Part shown: positions 1-10,631 of the stretch, piece by piece
How the letters are laid out: each line of letters starts with the position of its first letter
Position numbering within the stretch: position 1 is the stretch's first letter
Origin: Termitomyces sp. T153
Taxonomy: Eukaryota > Basidiomycota > Agaricomycetes > Agaricales > Lyophyllaceae
Direction of reading: 5' to 3'
Assembly (NCBI GenBank): GCA_018296165.2
Contig: JACKQL020000093.1
Location: 62,001 to 126,000, forward strand
Length of the DNA: 64,000 nucleotides
The notes under the pieces: generated by a model
Database searches by the model: none
Told to the model about the DNA's origin: nothing
What the model saw: only the letters and a program-made list of their open reading frames with translations
Made by a program: the position numbers and the translations under genes

Positions 1-680
1 TTTGTCTGTGTATAGAGTCGCGGCCAGGCATTCTTTTTTTCCGATTCGTTGGTTCTCTTGACTCCCTTGTCAATTCTAGCATCAGCTCATTGTCATTTTT
101 GGCAATGTTTCTCCGACACATGTCAGTAAAATGAAATAACGATGGAGCGACAAGCTTACTATCGCAAGTGTCGAGGTTATTTCGTAGCGCATAATCCAAC
201 TTTATGTCCCGCAATTTGGCTTGACTTGCAGGCAGCACTGCTTGCCCCCCTGCTGCTAGCCACTGCTGCAGAGTCTTTGCATTGGATGTTGATATTCCTC
301 TCGACTTGATGTTCTTCCTCGAGTGAAACACTCGAAGCTTGTGATAACTTGGGACTTTCACAAAAAATTTCATTCTATTTACTATCCTCTATCGAAACGC
401 GACTATTCAGAGCTTGATCAGTCTGTAATACAGGGATCCTTCGAATTTTCATCTCTTCTCTCGATTTTGCGCTTCACAGCATCTGAGGGTTGTATATATA
501 ACGAAGTCGTCCTATGGTTTAGGTCGATAGCACTGCAGATTGGGGAATCCGAATGTTTGTCCTTGGAATATTAAGCTGATGCTAATTTTTGGAATGACTT
601 TAATCTTAGCAGTCTGCACAACGCAGACAACTGAGCCTGCAATGTGCATCGATCATCACATCTTCTCTCGCTGGAGTTGA

Positions 681-1225
681 AAGTGTCTTCTACAATCACA
701 GCACCCTTCGCACTATTCTCATCATGCTTCGCATCTTAAACCTCTCCAACAATTGTGGTCAAGAAGGCTCCAACTATGGGAGGCATTTATTGGCGAAAAA
801 TGTGTTTATTTCGACGAGCTGTTGAGCGACAAACATTATGCTAGCCCTTCGTCGAGTGAACATGATATTTCCTGGTGCAACAATCAGCGGACTACTGGAG
901 CTCTCTTCGCTTGGCTATCAATGGGTGGCGACTATCTGATAGATGAGGAGCATCAATCGACGTCTTCATGTCAGCTCGGGTAAGTTAAGCTCGTTCTCCT
1001 ATGAGAAACACAAATGTGACCCTTTCTTCTAGTGCGAAATGTTTGACGCAAGGTTCAGCTGATTATTCTTCTGGTGACTCAGTACAAGGGGTTAGTGGTG
1101 TGCAAGATACCAGTACTCCAGTACACCTATCCCATTCTCTTAATGTTCTGAGTGCCACGCTGTCTTCATTTGCTCTTGCTCATTCCTTTTATTTCAACAT
1201 CCAGTCTTGGCAAATACCAAGGTAG
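681..1225 (+). CDS. Possible two-exon hypothetical coding segment
   Basis: No known family is recognised. The frame is open from about 681, after a TGA at 678-680. A good intron (GTAAGT...TTCTAG, 980-1032) joins it in frame to a second open segment that ends at a TAG at 1223-1225. There is no in-frame ATG near the 5' end, so earlier exons would have to lie between 1 and 700, where nothing could be assembled with confidence. The product would be Ser-rich and short. It could equally be the end of a longer unrecognised gene or a chance frame. The rest of 1-1491 (including an open frame at 323-574) shows nothing recognisable. Confidence 0.2.
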
Positions 1226-1491
1226 TCACACTTTTATGATCAAAATTCCCCGGCAGGTAATGTATGTGTAACTTGGAATCATATAATGGATAGATTGCGC
1301 TGTCTTTTAGTATAACTGTCAAGTTTGAACAACTTTTCCAGCCATAGTCTGAAAGCTTGACTTCAATCCGTGCAACGACTTGAATTTGTGTATATGAAAT
1401 GCATAAGTAGTGACTATTCTTGACGCGCACGGTTAGATATGGCTAGGCGGCACCATATATGTATCCGACCTTCTGAGCAAAGTCCAAAATA

Positions 1492-2840
1492 TTACTGAGG
1501 CGATGCCCAAGACCAGTTCAGATACCCAGCTTTCGAAAATATATCCCGAACGACGCCTTCAGTCTTCTTTCTATCTTCGGATCCACCATCCTGCATTTCT
1601 CTCCACACTCTAACGCACTCATGCACCTCTTCCGGTGTACTAAACCCGACAACAAGTGGTGTTTTCCCACGTACTGACCCCGTGTTCCGAATAGCGTATC
1701 CAAGCGCTAGATTGGGCAGACCGTCCGGCCAGACGCCAGCTGCTACTTTGACTACCGCTTTCATTTCTGCTGGTGCAGGATGCCAAGGTGGCGGGGACGA
1801 TGTAAGAAGACCCATACTAAATGGCGAGGCTGCAAGCAACTGCTTGACCTTTGCACGCTCCCTTAGTTCTGGCGCGAACTGTATGAACGTGTCGTTCTGC
1901 AGCGTCAAGTGAGAATACGACAAGATGATGTCCACAGGCTTGAAGGGTGGGGTGTGTAGGATCAGGAGAGCCAGACGTAAAAGAGTAGGTAAGGGATAAC
2001 CTTGTTGTCCGTATCAGTTACGAGGTGCTCATCAGTTACGAGGTGCTCAGAGAGGGAACGAGACCATACCTGTGATGCCGATATTCTTGACCAAGCCTTC
2101 CTCTTGAAGTTTCCGCAATTCTGCATAAGCATCAAGAATCTTCTGATCGCCTTCTCCCAAAATTTTGCCCTCGTCTCCTTCGGCGAGTCCGTATGCAGCA
2201 CTCTCTTCTGCAAGTGCACCAAGATTGCTGCCGCTTGGTCGAGGCGCGACCGGCGTGCACACAAATTCTACATCGTGGAGATAAACAGTGTCTAGATAAA
2301 CTGTCTGCAAGCGTTCCAGACTCCGCTTCACAGTGTCACGTATTCTAGAGGGGGTATAGTCAAAATCCAATGGCCCGAACCGCCCGCATTTGGTCATCTA
2401 GAAGGTCAAAAACTCGATTGAATTTCCGGCGATCAGCGGACACACCAGTTGGTAAGAAGAACGAGGAAATTCGTCCTTCAGTTCCTGGAGCGCTTTGCCC
2501 AAGATAACCTCTGATGGCCCATAGTAGACTGAAGTATCGAAAGCTTGGATTCCGTACCTGGAGCGATTAAACGTCCGAAACAAAAATTACGATAGATGAC
2601 ACTCCATACCGGAGGGCGAGGCCAACGGTCCGGATCGGCATAGTGCTTTCTAGGTGAGCATCAGAATTGTATTGGTTTGCAAAGGTGCCCGCGCCGAATA
2701 CGATTGTCGGTAATTTCAGTGATCCGTCCAGAGTGGTCTGGATGGACGATGAGATTGATAGTCAACAACATCTGGTAGAAACAATTGGGACTAACGAGTG
2801 CAACGCCCGGTACCGGAAGCTCCTTGATATTGACAGCCAT
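1492..2840 (-). CDS. Aldo/keto reductase, D-arabinose/L-galactose dehydrogenase-like
   Basis: Predicted NAD(P)-dependent cytosolic oxidoreductase of the aldo/keto reductase family, closest by eye to the Ara2/L-galactose dehydrogenase branch that oxidises aldoses toward erythroascorbate or ascorbate-type products. The model has five exons: 2796-2840, 2610-2737, 2446-2557, 2070-2397 and 1492-2000. All introns are GT...AG and the total is 373 aa, normal for the family. Visible motifs in order are the AFDTSVYYG strand with catalytic Asp and Tyr, MTKCGR with the catalytic Lys, YLHDVE with the His, then KNIGITG and DIILSYSHLTL. The start ATG at 2838-2840 precedes an exon of only 15 codons, and a TATATA run lies just upstream. 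The exact sugar substrate cannot be read from sequence. Confidence 0.88.
2013..2048. repeat. Perfect 18-bp tandem duplication inside an intron
   Basis: The unit ATCAGTTACGAGGTGCTC occurs twice in a row (2013-2030 and 2031-2048). Both copies lie in the fourth intron (2001-2069) of the aldo/keto reductase gene, so the coding sequence is unaffected. The intron would be 51 bp without one copy, close to its neighbours, which suggests a recent duplication. Confidence 0.9.
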
Positions 2841-3006
2841 TATATACTCAGTAGATCGTGGATATCAACAGAGTTTAGATCTCGGACCGTCGTCGGCCGT
2901 GACAAACAGTCCGTGACATTCTCAAAGTCGACATGAAATTCACGATTGTGAAAAGTTGTAATATTCAGGAATGGTTACAGACAAATTAAGGGAAAGGACA
3001 ATTCAT

Positions 3007-3496
3007 CTATAGTTTGTCGCGTACCCAGCTTACAGAGAAAAGATATCAACATCAGCAATCTTCAAAAACAGTTTACTGGAGAACAACTGACCTCCTCTCA
3101 AACTTCTGGTTCACAGTCAACATCTTCGTGTTTTGATCAGGCTCAATTGAATTCCAGGGAGTGGGGTTGCTCTTGGTCCAAACAACTGATAATGAGAGAA
3201 GTGAGTCAAGCGTGAAGGATGATGATTACGACTGAGTTGAGGGCACCTGAGGGACCCATGGCCAGGCGGTAAGTGTACCAAGTGGCACCACAAACAACGG
3301 TACCAATGATGGCGTAACTACAAATAGTTAAGTTCGTCGGGTTGCAAGTGTCCGTGATGATCCATCCTTACATTGGAATGGCCTGGTAGTCAGAGTTAGT
3401 CAGATACTTCGAAAATCATTTGAAGGATATACGGACCTCGATGGCAAACCAATTCTTCATAAAAGAAGAGCGGATGGGGCGAGGATTAGGTGTCAT
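3007..3496 (-). CDS. NDUFA4/MLRQ (B12D)-type mitochondrial inner-membrane subunit
   Basis: Small respiratory-chain subunit of the B12D/NDUFA4 family, which is now placed with cytochrome c oxidase in animals although first described in complex I. The model has five exons (3437-3496, 3372-3382, 3247-3317, 3092-3185, 3007-3028) and gives 85 aa. One exon is only 11 bp. The pattern is typical: short N-terminus, one membrane helix around residues 21-42 (IPIYAIIGTVVCGATWYTYR), then the family signature VVWTKSNPTPWNSIEP. The last intron uses an AAG acceptor. The tiny exons make automatic prediction error-prone. Function is taken from family similarity; fungal members are little studied. Confidence 0.85.
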
Positions 3497-3700
3497 GGCG
3501 TGCAAGCTGTAGAATGTCTTGTGCAGAACTACACACTTTTCCGGCGGCGTATGATGTTCCCACGCCCAACGGACAATTCCGGATGATGGATGAATGATAT
3601 TTTACAGCAATGTTTAGTTATTGTTTGATTGCGCGCTTGCCCTGACTACACGAGAAATTTTGCCTAGCTAGAGTCATTTTTCCTGACTGGATTCCACTAG

Positions 3701-3879
3701 ATACAGGCATCATTATGCATTATCCCAATCACACATAGTACATAATGCATTTTTTCCTCTACTGTATTAGGCATAGCATCAGTAGTATTTTCCCTGCATT
3801 TGCTTTCAAGTTTCCTCAGCTTTCTAATTGCCCTCATAATCCTTATATTAGACAGGATAATGCATAATGATGCCTGTAT
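3701..3879. repeat. Perfect 25-bp inverted repeat (hairpin or MITE-like)
   Basis: Positions 3701-3725 and 3855-3879 are exact reverse complements (core GCATCATTATGCATTATCC) separated by 129 bp of AT-rich DNA. The arms could be termini of a miniature inverted-repeat element. No convincing flanking duplication was seen, and no second copy was noticed in the window. Confidence 0.75.
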
Positions 3880-3901
3880 TGAGCGTCATCCGCTAGTTTC
3901 T

Positions 3902-3960
3902 TGTAACAAGTACTTACTCAAACACTTCAATTGTATGAGCCTGACAATCATTATTGACAC
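3902..3960 (+). repeat. LTR-like fragment related to 28453-28512
   Basis: About 60 bp beginning TGTAACAAGTACTTACTCAA aligns with the segment at 28453, where it follows a polypurine run as an LTR start would. It is best read as a solo or truncated remnant of the same family. Confidence 0.55.
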
Positions 3961-4333
3961 TAGCATAACTCCATTACACTTTTTTGAAGTACCCAGCAGT
4001 GGTACTTTCTGTATGAGTTTTTGATCCAAATTGCTGAGGACATCAGATACTCTTTGCACACCATCAACTTCTGGACAACATCTGACACAAGCAACATGAT
4101 CATGACTTCAGAGGCAGACCAACTGTCTTGTCCTTGATATGGTAAGCTTGATGCTAATGTCTGTGGTAGGCAGGAGACCAGGGCCAATGAGTGACAATTA
4201 ATAGTGTTCCCAAGAGTTCTTGTGAAGCACAGATTTTTGATTCTTCCTATGTTTTGCAACTTCATAGAATTTCCCAGTTTCTACATGATGTGATGATCAC
4301 CTGACTTTGTCATGTGCAGTCTAGGCCCTCAGC

Positions 4334-5479
4334 TGTCAGGTTCCACTGACCACGGGGGCTCAGCTACACTGGGCGAGTCCTTACCAGGTGGACATGATTC
4401 CCTGCACTGACAACTGGGCATGCGGAGGTGTCCCAAAACACTGGGGACTTGTGAGGATAGTTGGTGGAGATTGATCCGAGCAAGTCCGGGGATGTCCGGA
4501 GGAGTAGGGGGCAAGCTGCGGGAAGGGGGACGGGCTTGGCGGGGTTCAGGCATAAGTCCGTATGTGAGTATTGTGGGTGCGGAGGAGTTGGAGGCTACGC
4601 AAGTGATGGAAGTGGAGCCGGAGTTTGATGGGGGATTGACGGAGGTGGATAGAGTTCAAAGCCAAGCATGCAGCAAGGTCCAGAGTTGGTTAAAGAGTGT
4701 CAGGGATTTGTAATTGTAATTGTGGGGTTTGTGAAGATGTTAAAGATTGGGAGAGATAGGAACACAATGGACAGATCAAATGAGATGAGACGGAGTCAAA
4801 TGAAACGAGATGGAGTCAAGACGAGGTTGAGACAAGAACAAGAATAGATTCAGGTGGAGATACAAAACAATAACAAAAACAATAATGGAATAGAGACGGG
4901 ACAAGACTGGGAGACTGAAAGTAGGAGAACAGGACACAGGCACAAAACATGGGAGAGAAACAATCAGACCATAGGTAACATTAAGCAATCTCAAGACTAG
5001 AGTACAAAGAGCTACTCTATGTCTTATATACTGACTACTAGAGAGCTCCAGGGGATGTCGGCTGTGGCGGCAGGACTTGGAGGAGCTCAACAGAGTCGAC
5101 AGGTGTCGGTTACAATTGGAGGGCAGGCTGTGTTGATATGTTGATGGGATCAATTAGTGACGTGGGTTGTTCCAAGGTCATTGTGATACTTCTAAGTAAG
5201 TTGGAGGAACCAGGGTGTCAAGTTGATGATGTGTAATGGGGTCAGGCATGGCAGGGGAATGGTCCCAGGGGCTCAGGAGATCCAGGGGAAGTGTCACTGA
5301 CTGTGGGAAAGACATTGGAGTTGGCCAGGGGGCTGTTGGAGTTAGCCAAAGATGTGTCAGAGTTAGCCGGAGTAGGCGCAGAGCACTGTGGAAGTTTGGT
5401 GAGGCATCGGGGGAGGTTCTGGGGGGGCAGGGGGTCATTGGACAATGTGCGGGGGTCCAGGGAACAGGTCATGACATCA
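4334..5479 (-). mobile_element. Family-A 3' LTR of the split element
   Basis: 1146 bp, beginning TGATGTCATGACC (at 5479, minus strand) and ending CCTGACA (at 4334). It aligns along its length with 21521-22660. A purine run (GAAAGGGGGG on the minus strand, 5480-5489) lies just before it, as expected of the polypurine tract that primes plus-strand DNA. Confidence 0.8.
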
Positions 5480-8046
5480 CCCCCCTTTCAACATTGAGAC
5501 CCTTGAGACGTGGGGTGCAGGTCAGGGATCAGCGGGGGTGTGGGAGTGAAAGCCAAGTAATATTGATCAATCTGCAGCAAGTGATGGCGGCGTGAGAGGC
5601 AAAGTCAAAGCGTGGTTGCTGCTTCATCAGGGGGTTCTTCCCAATCAATTAAAAGACTTGGACATACTCCAGGGTTCCCCAAAAATTTCTTCCATGTCCT
5701 CCTCCAATCACTCAGCTCCATGGTTTTCTAATGCGGATGAGGTGGTGGTGTATGATAGCAAGGGGTAGGAGTTTGAGTGCCAGTGTTGGGTCAGTGCCAT
5801 GTACTGGGGTCATAAGTGGTGTCTACCTGTTCTCTCAGAGTAATTGATGGAGCCCTCCAGGATGGGTCGCAACAGTGTTGGGCTCTTCTGGAGGCTCTAC
5901 TTGAGAGAGGGGCTTGGAATGGACGAGAGTTCATCCCGTGGAGTCAAGTTTGGTGGCAGGGAGCAGGGAGGAAGTTCTGCAGGTGCAGCAAGTTCCGCAG
6001 ATGGAGGTGATGGCAGAGGAGTTCATGAGGGCATTGGCATGGGCTTGGGGCCCCCCAATGCTGGAGTGGTGTTTGAACCAGGCTCCAGTAGTTTTCAAGC
6101 CCTTTTGGTCATATTTACTGATTGTTTGGTTGTAGTGTACTCTTTGTGCTCAGCTGGGCGAGCTGTGCAAATTCAACAGGCCCTCTGCAGTGTTGCAATG
6201 TAACACCTCTGTGTGCCTTCCGTGCTATGCAAGGCATGAGAAGTGCTCAATTTCATTGGAGTGGTGGGCAGCATGCATTGCCACAGAGCAGGGGTGGGAC
6301 AAGGGTTGAGTGCGGGGGCGACTGAGTGAGGCACAGAAGGCCAGGGTGTTGGGGGAGGGGGGTGTGGGGCAGCCTGTGAGGAGGGTGGGACCTCTGTGGG
6401 GTGGGCAGAGGGAGGGGGTGCTGGCAGCAGTGGGTAAGGGGAAGCAGAGGGCCTCCCCACTGTCAGAGGCAGGGCCCAGCAAGAGGCTGCAGGGACACAA
6501 GTCAATGGTGGGGCCTCCGGGGCCTCACTTTTACTCTCCTACCTTGGGTGTGCCATTGGAACAGGCTTCAAGTTCTCCAGAGCCCCCACCTTCAATCACA
6601 GAGGTTTTCCTACATCGGCAGGTGGAGGCTTTGATGACGGCATTGACAGTGTGAGAGGGGGAGCTCTGACAGGTACAGGAGGATCTGGACACGGCACAGA
6701 GGGAGAAGGGGGTGCTGCAGTGGGAGTGGGACACTTTGGTGCAAGTGGCAACAGAGTGGGTGTTGGAGGTGCGAGGTTTGCAGGAGCATCTGATGCAGTG
6801 GGAGGTATGACCCACAGAGGTGGCGGAAGGGTGGCAGGTGGCATTGGAGGGTGGTTCATTGTGGGCAGAGCTGGAGGCAGCAGGGCAGAGGGAGGATTGG
6901 CTGGCCAGTGAGGCTGCTTCGGGCCATGTGGAGGTCCTTTGTAAGTGTCTCCCCAGTTCTCCATTTTGTTGCTAACGAGTTGTCTTTGGTTAGGCTGGGT
7001 GCAGGAGCACCAAGTTCTCCTGGACAGTGCCTCTGCGGCATTGGTGTTGATCCAAGACGGGTTGATGCAGATGTCCATGGATTACCCTCCAGAGCTTCAG
7101 CAGGGGATGGCAAGGATGGGGAGGTTGCTGGCAGGGCATCGGCGGTGCAATGTGGTGGCCCCAGGGTCATGGTGGGAAGTGGCAGTGGACATGAGGGAGG
7201 CCTTGCTGGGGTTGGTGGAGGTTTTAGCGGTGATGTGGGCCTAAATGGAGATCGATTTGGGGATTGGAGAGGAAGGGAGGGGGTTTCCTGAGGAGGGGAG
7301 GGGTTGAGGGAGCAGTCGGACTCCATCCTCTTGTTGCTCTGTGCCCCGTCACCTACTCCCTTTTGTTGTATTATATTGTGGTTAATTCAATTTTGGTCAA
7401 TGCTCCTGGGTGCGTGTGGTGAGCTTTAGTGTGTGTAAGGGTAAGTAAAAACACGCAGAGGTGCAGGTGGGAGTTGAATCCCTAGTAAGTTCAGAGGCGG
7501 GGGTTAAGCCCCTTGTTTGCCATCTGTGTTGGCTAGTCCTGGGGTCATTGTGGGACTTGGCGGAGTATTGTGGGAGGAAGTCCCAAGGCTTGACAGGGTG
7601 TGGGGGGTTCTCCTGCAGGGTTCCATCACACTTTGGGGTGTTGACAGCAGCATTGTTGGGCTTGGCCCTTAGGGTTTTGGACCCAAATTGTAGGGGCTGT
7701 CCTCTGTCTGCAGTGGGGTCGAGCATTGTGCTGGTTAGGGGGGGCAGACCTCCAAATCTTTGGAGTGTGCTTGATGGTGGCTAGCAGTTTTGTTTTTTCT
7801 GTTGGTGTGGCTTGTGGAGGGGCAGAGGCCTTCTGGTGGTTTGACCCTTGGCAGCATAGAGGCATGGTCCTGGTGTGAGGTGGTCCTTGTAATAGTTTGT
7901 TGGGGGCCTGTTCCACAGGCCAGCTATGCTGTAGGTTGGATTAGTGTGGGTGTGGAGATACTCCCTTAGAGTGGGTGTTGCCATCCTTTGGTTGTTGGTG
8001 TCCGGGCTTTGTATTTTAGTGGGTTTGTGTGTGGTGGGGGTTTGTC

Positions 8047-8205
8047 GAGCTCTGGAGTATTGTATTTTGTTGGAGGTGTACTGGGTTTGAGCCTTGCTGT
8101 GCTCCGGAGTGTTGGCTCTGGTTGAGGTCGTGCTCTGGAGTATTGTGTTTAGGGATGGATGTGCTCAGGTGGTGTTTTGATGTGCTCTGGAGTGTTGTTG
8201 ACGAG
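8047..8205. repeat. Degenerate repeats with TGCTCTGGAGT core
   Basis: Variants of GTGCTCTGGAGTRTTG recur four or five times at uneven spacing of roughly 30-55 bp, inside the decayed family-A interior. Confidence 0.55.
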
Positions 8206-8618
8206 GGGGCGGGGTTCAGGGTGGCCAGTCTCAATGAGTTGCTTCTGGTTCAGAGTTGAGGTTTGTGAGTTCTAGGCCATTTATGCAACCTTGCTTTCTG
8301 TTCCTGGCCAAGGGTAAGTCCAGAGATAGTTAGAGAAGTCTTATGTAGTTCTGTCATTCTCTAGAACTTGAGGTGCTGCCTGGGTCAAATTGGTGGAGGC
8401 CTCTTTTGGCAGAGGCAGCATGGGGTTTGGTTAGTGACTATCTTGTCCTAGTGGAGGGGCTCTGGGGTGAGGGGGAGTTTTGGGAGCTGTTGTCCCATGG
8501 GTTATTCTTCTTGGGGTAGGTGGTTCTTTTGGTGGAGCTGTGTTAGGGGACCGTATTGAGGGCCTAAGGGTTACTGGTTTGTTGGCAGAGTGCGTGGGGC
8601 CAGTGGTATGAAGGCAGT

Positions 8619-8661
8619 GCAGGGGTTGGGGTCGCAGGGGTTGGGGTCACAGGGGTTGGTA
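8619..8661. repeat. Three tandem copies of a 15-bp G-rich unit
   Basis: The unit CAGGGGTTGGGGTCR occurs about three times head to tail. The G-runs could favour a G-quadruplex, but this is only a pattern. Confidence 0.6.
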
Positions 8662-9193
8662 GTCTTTTGTCCCTTCCCAGAGCAGAGCCAGTAATGGGGT
8701 GGTATGAGGGTTGGCAGAGTGTTGGCCTCACTGGCAGAGCTCTTTTATGCTTGGCAGGTCAGGGCGGGGTTAGTTTGGGGTGAGCTCGGGGCCTCAGTCA
8801 GCGGCTTTCATCCTTTTCTAGGGCAGAGCTGGCAGCAGAGGCGGTGGGGGGTCAGCAAAGTGTTGACTTTACTGGTGGAGCTCTCTTGGTTTTGGTGGGA
8901 CAGGGCAGGATTGGTCTATGCGGGTGCAGGGTGTTGTTTCTTACATTTGTGCTCTGGAGCAGTCTGGAGGTCACTATGAATGGGGGCAGGGTAGGTCTTG
9001 GCACTGTGGAGTGGTCAACTAAGGTTCTGATTGGGGAAAAGGTGTTGCTTTAGAACACATCAGTGGTTCCTTGATTGTTGGGGTGGAGTCGGAGGGGCCT
9101 CCTCATCATTCTGAGCATCTGGATTGATCTCCATTGGCATGGTTAGATTTTGCCAGGGGTGTTGCAGAATTCGGGAGAAAACTACTTGGGGGG

Positions 9194-10321
9194 TGATGAG
9201 CCCCAGTTATTGCTGAGCACCTTTTTTGGCAGTTTGGACTTAGCGGCAGCTGACTACTTTGAATTTGACACAAGTCACAACACTCAGCGCATGGGACTTA
9301 GCCCGAGGATTGGACTGAAGCACGAGACTCTAGCGACCACGAGACTTATTGATCATGGGGAACATCACGCGAAGCCTGGAACTTGGGCCTGGACCATCAA
9401 GGCCTAGACCCCCTTGGTGACGATTATTAGCGACCTTAGCAATCCTGGCGACAAAACGGTGTTCCTTTACTATATATGGACATATTACCAGACGCGTACC
9501 TTTTTACTATCATTCCCCTTGTCGAGCTTACCAACATTCCCGAACGGTGTTCATACTTCAGGTATTGACATTGGACTCGTTCTCTTTTTGGTTCTTATTA
9601 GCAATTAGTCGTTGCCAAGGCTTCACCTATGACTTTTTACTTAGTTACAGACTGACGCCTGGCACGCAACATAAACACAGTGGCAGACACCGCCGCTAGT
9701 GGTGCTTAATTACTTACCTTCCCTTACTATACTTCGAAGATGTATAAATACTGCCTGTATATAGACATCACCCCATCGAATTTTACCATCAAATCACCAT
9801 TGTATCACTCCCCTCTCTATAAGCTATCAGCTTAAGATTTCATTTGCCCCATCTCTTTCCCTCATCTTGTCTTCAACTTTGGCTTAGCGACAAGCCTCTT
9901 CGACTTTGACCTCGACTTAGTGTGGTACCGACTACGGGTGCCTATTAGCATTATTTCAACTTAGCAACGCTAGCAATTGCAGCTAGCGACAAGTTTACGT
10001 TCATCCTTTGATCTCAGTTTTACTCTTACCGCTGTCTCTCTCCTTTACTCTCCCCGCCACTGTTTCAAGTTCGCTGGTTCTTAGTGACGTTATTTGTCTT
10101 CACCTTTTTCCTCTTACTGTCACTAGCGACTACTGTTAGCAGTAGCAACTATTTTCGACTTCACTTCCATGCCACCACTTTCGCTCTAGTTCTCTGGGAC
10201 GGTTACTGACTCGCCCTCAACTATTAACTTCCTACTGCCAGCTACCCTATCTAGTGACGAGTGTTAGGTTCTCTTTTTTTTAGGTTTCCTGCACGGCACT
10301 AGGCGGCATAGGAGCACATCA
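9194..10321 (+). mobile_element. 5' LTR of element B
   Basis: 1128 bp with TG...CA ends (TGATGAGCCCC to GGAGCACATCA). It contains a TATA box (TATAAATA, 9743-9750), probably the sense promoter, and several TAGCGAC heptamers. It matches 19139-20266 base for base in length. Confidence 0.95.
9743..9750 (+). promoter_or_regulatory. TATA box of the element-B LTR promoter
   Basis: TATAAATA in the middle of the LTR, conserved at 19688-19695 in the other LTR and in decayed form in the solo LTR at 53.4-54.5 kb. It would place the start of the genomic RNA about 30 bp downstream, giving a U3/R border near 9780. Confidence 0.7.
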
Positions 10322-10324
10322 TTT

Positions 10325-10341
10325 TGGAGCCCACCGCGAGG
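10325..10341 (+). other. Primer binding site of element B
   Basis: Directly after the 5' LTR, TTT is followed by TGGAGCCCACCGCGAGG. The leading TGG fits the CCA end of a tRNA, as in normal minus-strand priming. The tRNA cannot be named without a search of the genome's tRNA set. Confidence 0.65.
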
Positions 10342-10631
10342 GAGTTTAGAAGTTAACCATTCTGCCAGAAACAAGAGCTCATGCGAAACGTCGCTTGGAA
10401 AACCCTTTTGAACCACCCCAATCTTCCCTTTCGACCCCCCAGCATTCTTCGCCAGCAGCCCGTCCTTGACTCCTTGCCAATGAACTTGAAACCGCTAAAA
10501 ACCTTCGCGACGTTAGCGAAATCCTTGCTGACTTCCCAGGCGCCCTCATCAAAAGTTTTCTTGACACGCCGCTTTCACCTTTAACCCCAACTGACTCTAT
10601 ATTCTTCCCTGAAGCTCAATCTATCCCCGTA

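Larger units (their letters stand above)
3497..4333. other. Intergenic stretch, probably repeat-derived
   Basis: No gene is supported. It holds the inverted repeat at 3701-3879, a 60-bp match to the sequence at 28453-28512, and CpG-poor DNA leading up to the family-A LTR at 4334. Confidence 0.6.
5480..9193 (-). mobile_element. Internal region of family-A element, no intact gene
   Basis: The plus strand is strikingly G/T-rich. On the minus strand several short open frames (for example 6596-7078 and 6856-7326) are proline-, serine- and threonine-rich, like the Gag-type regions of the family-A copies at 26.7 and 54.7 kb. They are broken by stops and frame changes. No RT, RNase H or integrase motif could be found, so pol is missing or unrecognisable. 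Open frames on the plus strand here are by-products of the base skew. Confidence 0.55.

Noticed and set aside
8029..8259. Trp/Cys-rich plus-strand frame
   Set aside because: It comes from degenerate repeats in a G/T-skewed, decayed retrotransposon on the other strand.
9150..9608. Open frames at 9150-9407 and 9414-9608 and their near-identical partners at 19017-19352 and 19359-19553
   Set aside because: They lie in the LTRs of element B; the second copies are the partner LTR, not duplicated genes.
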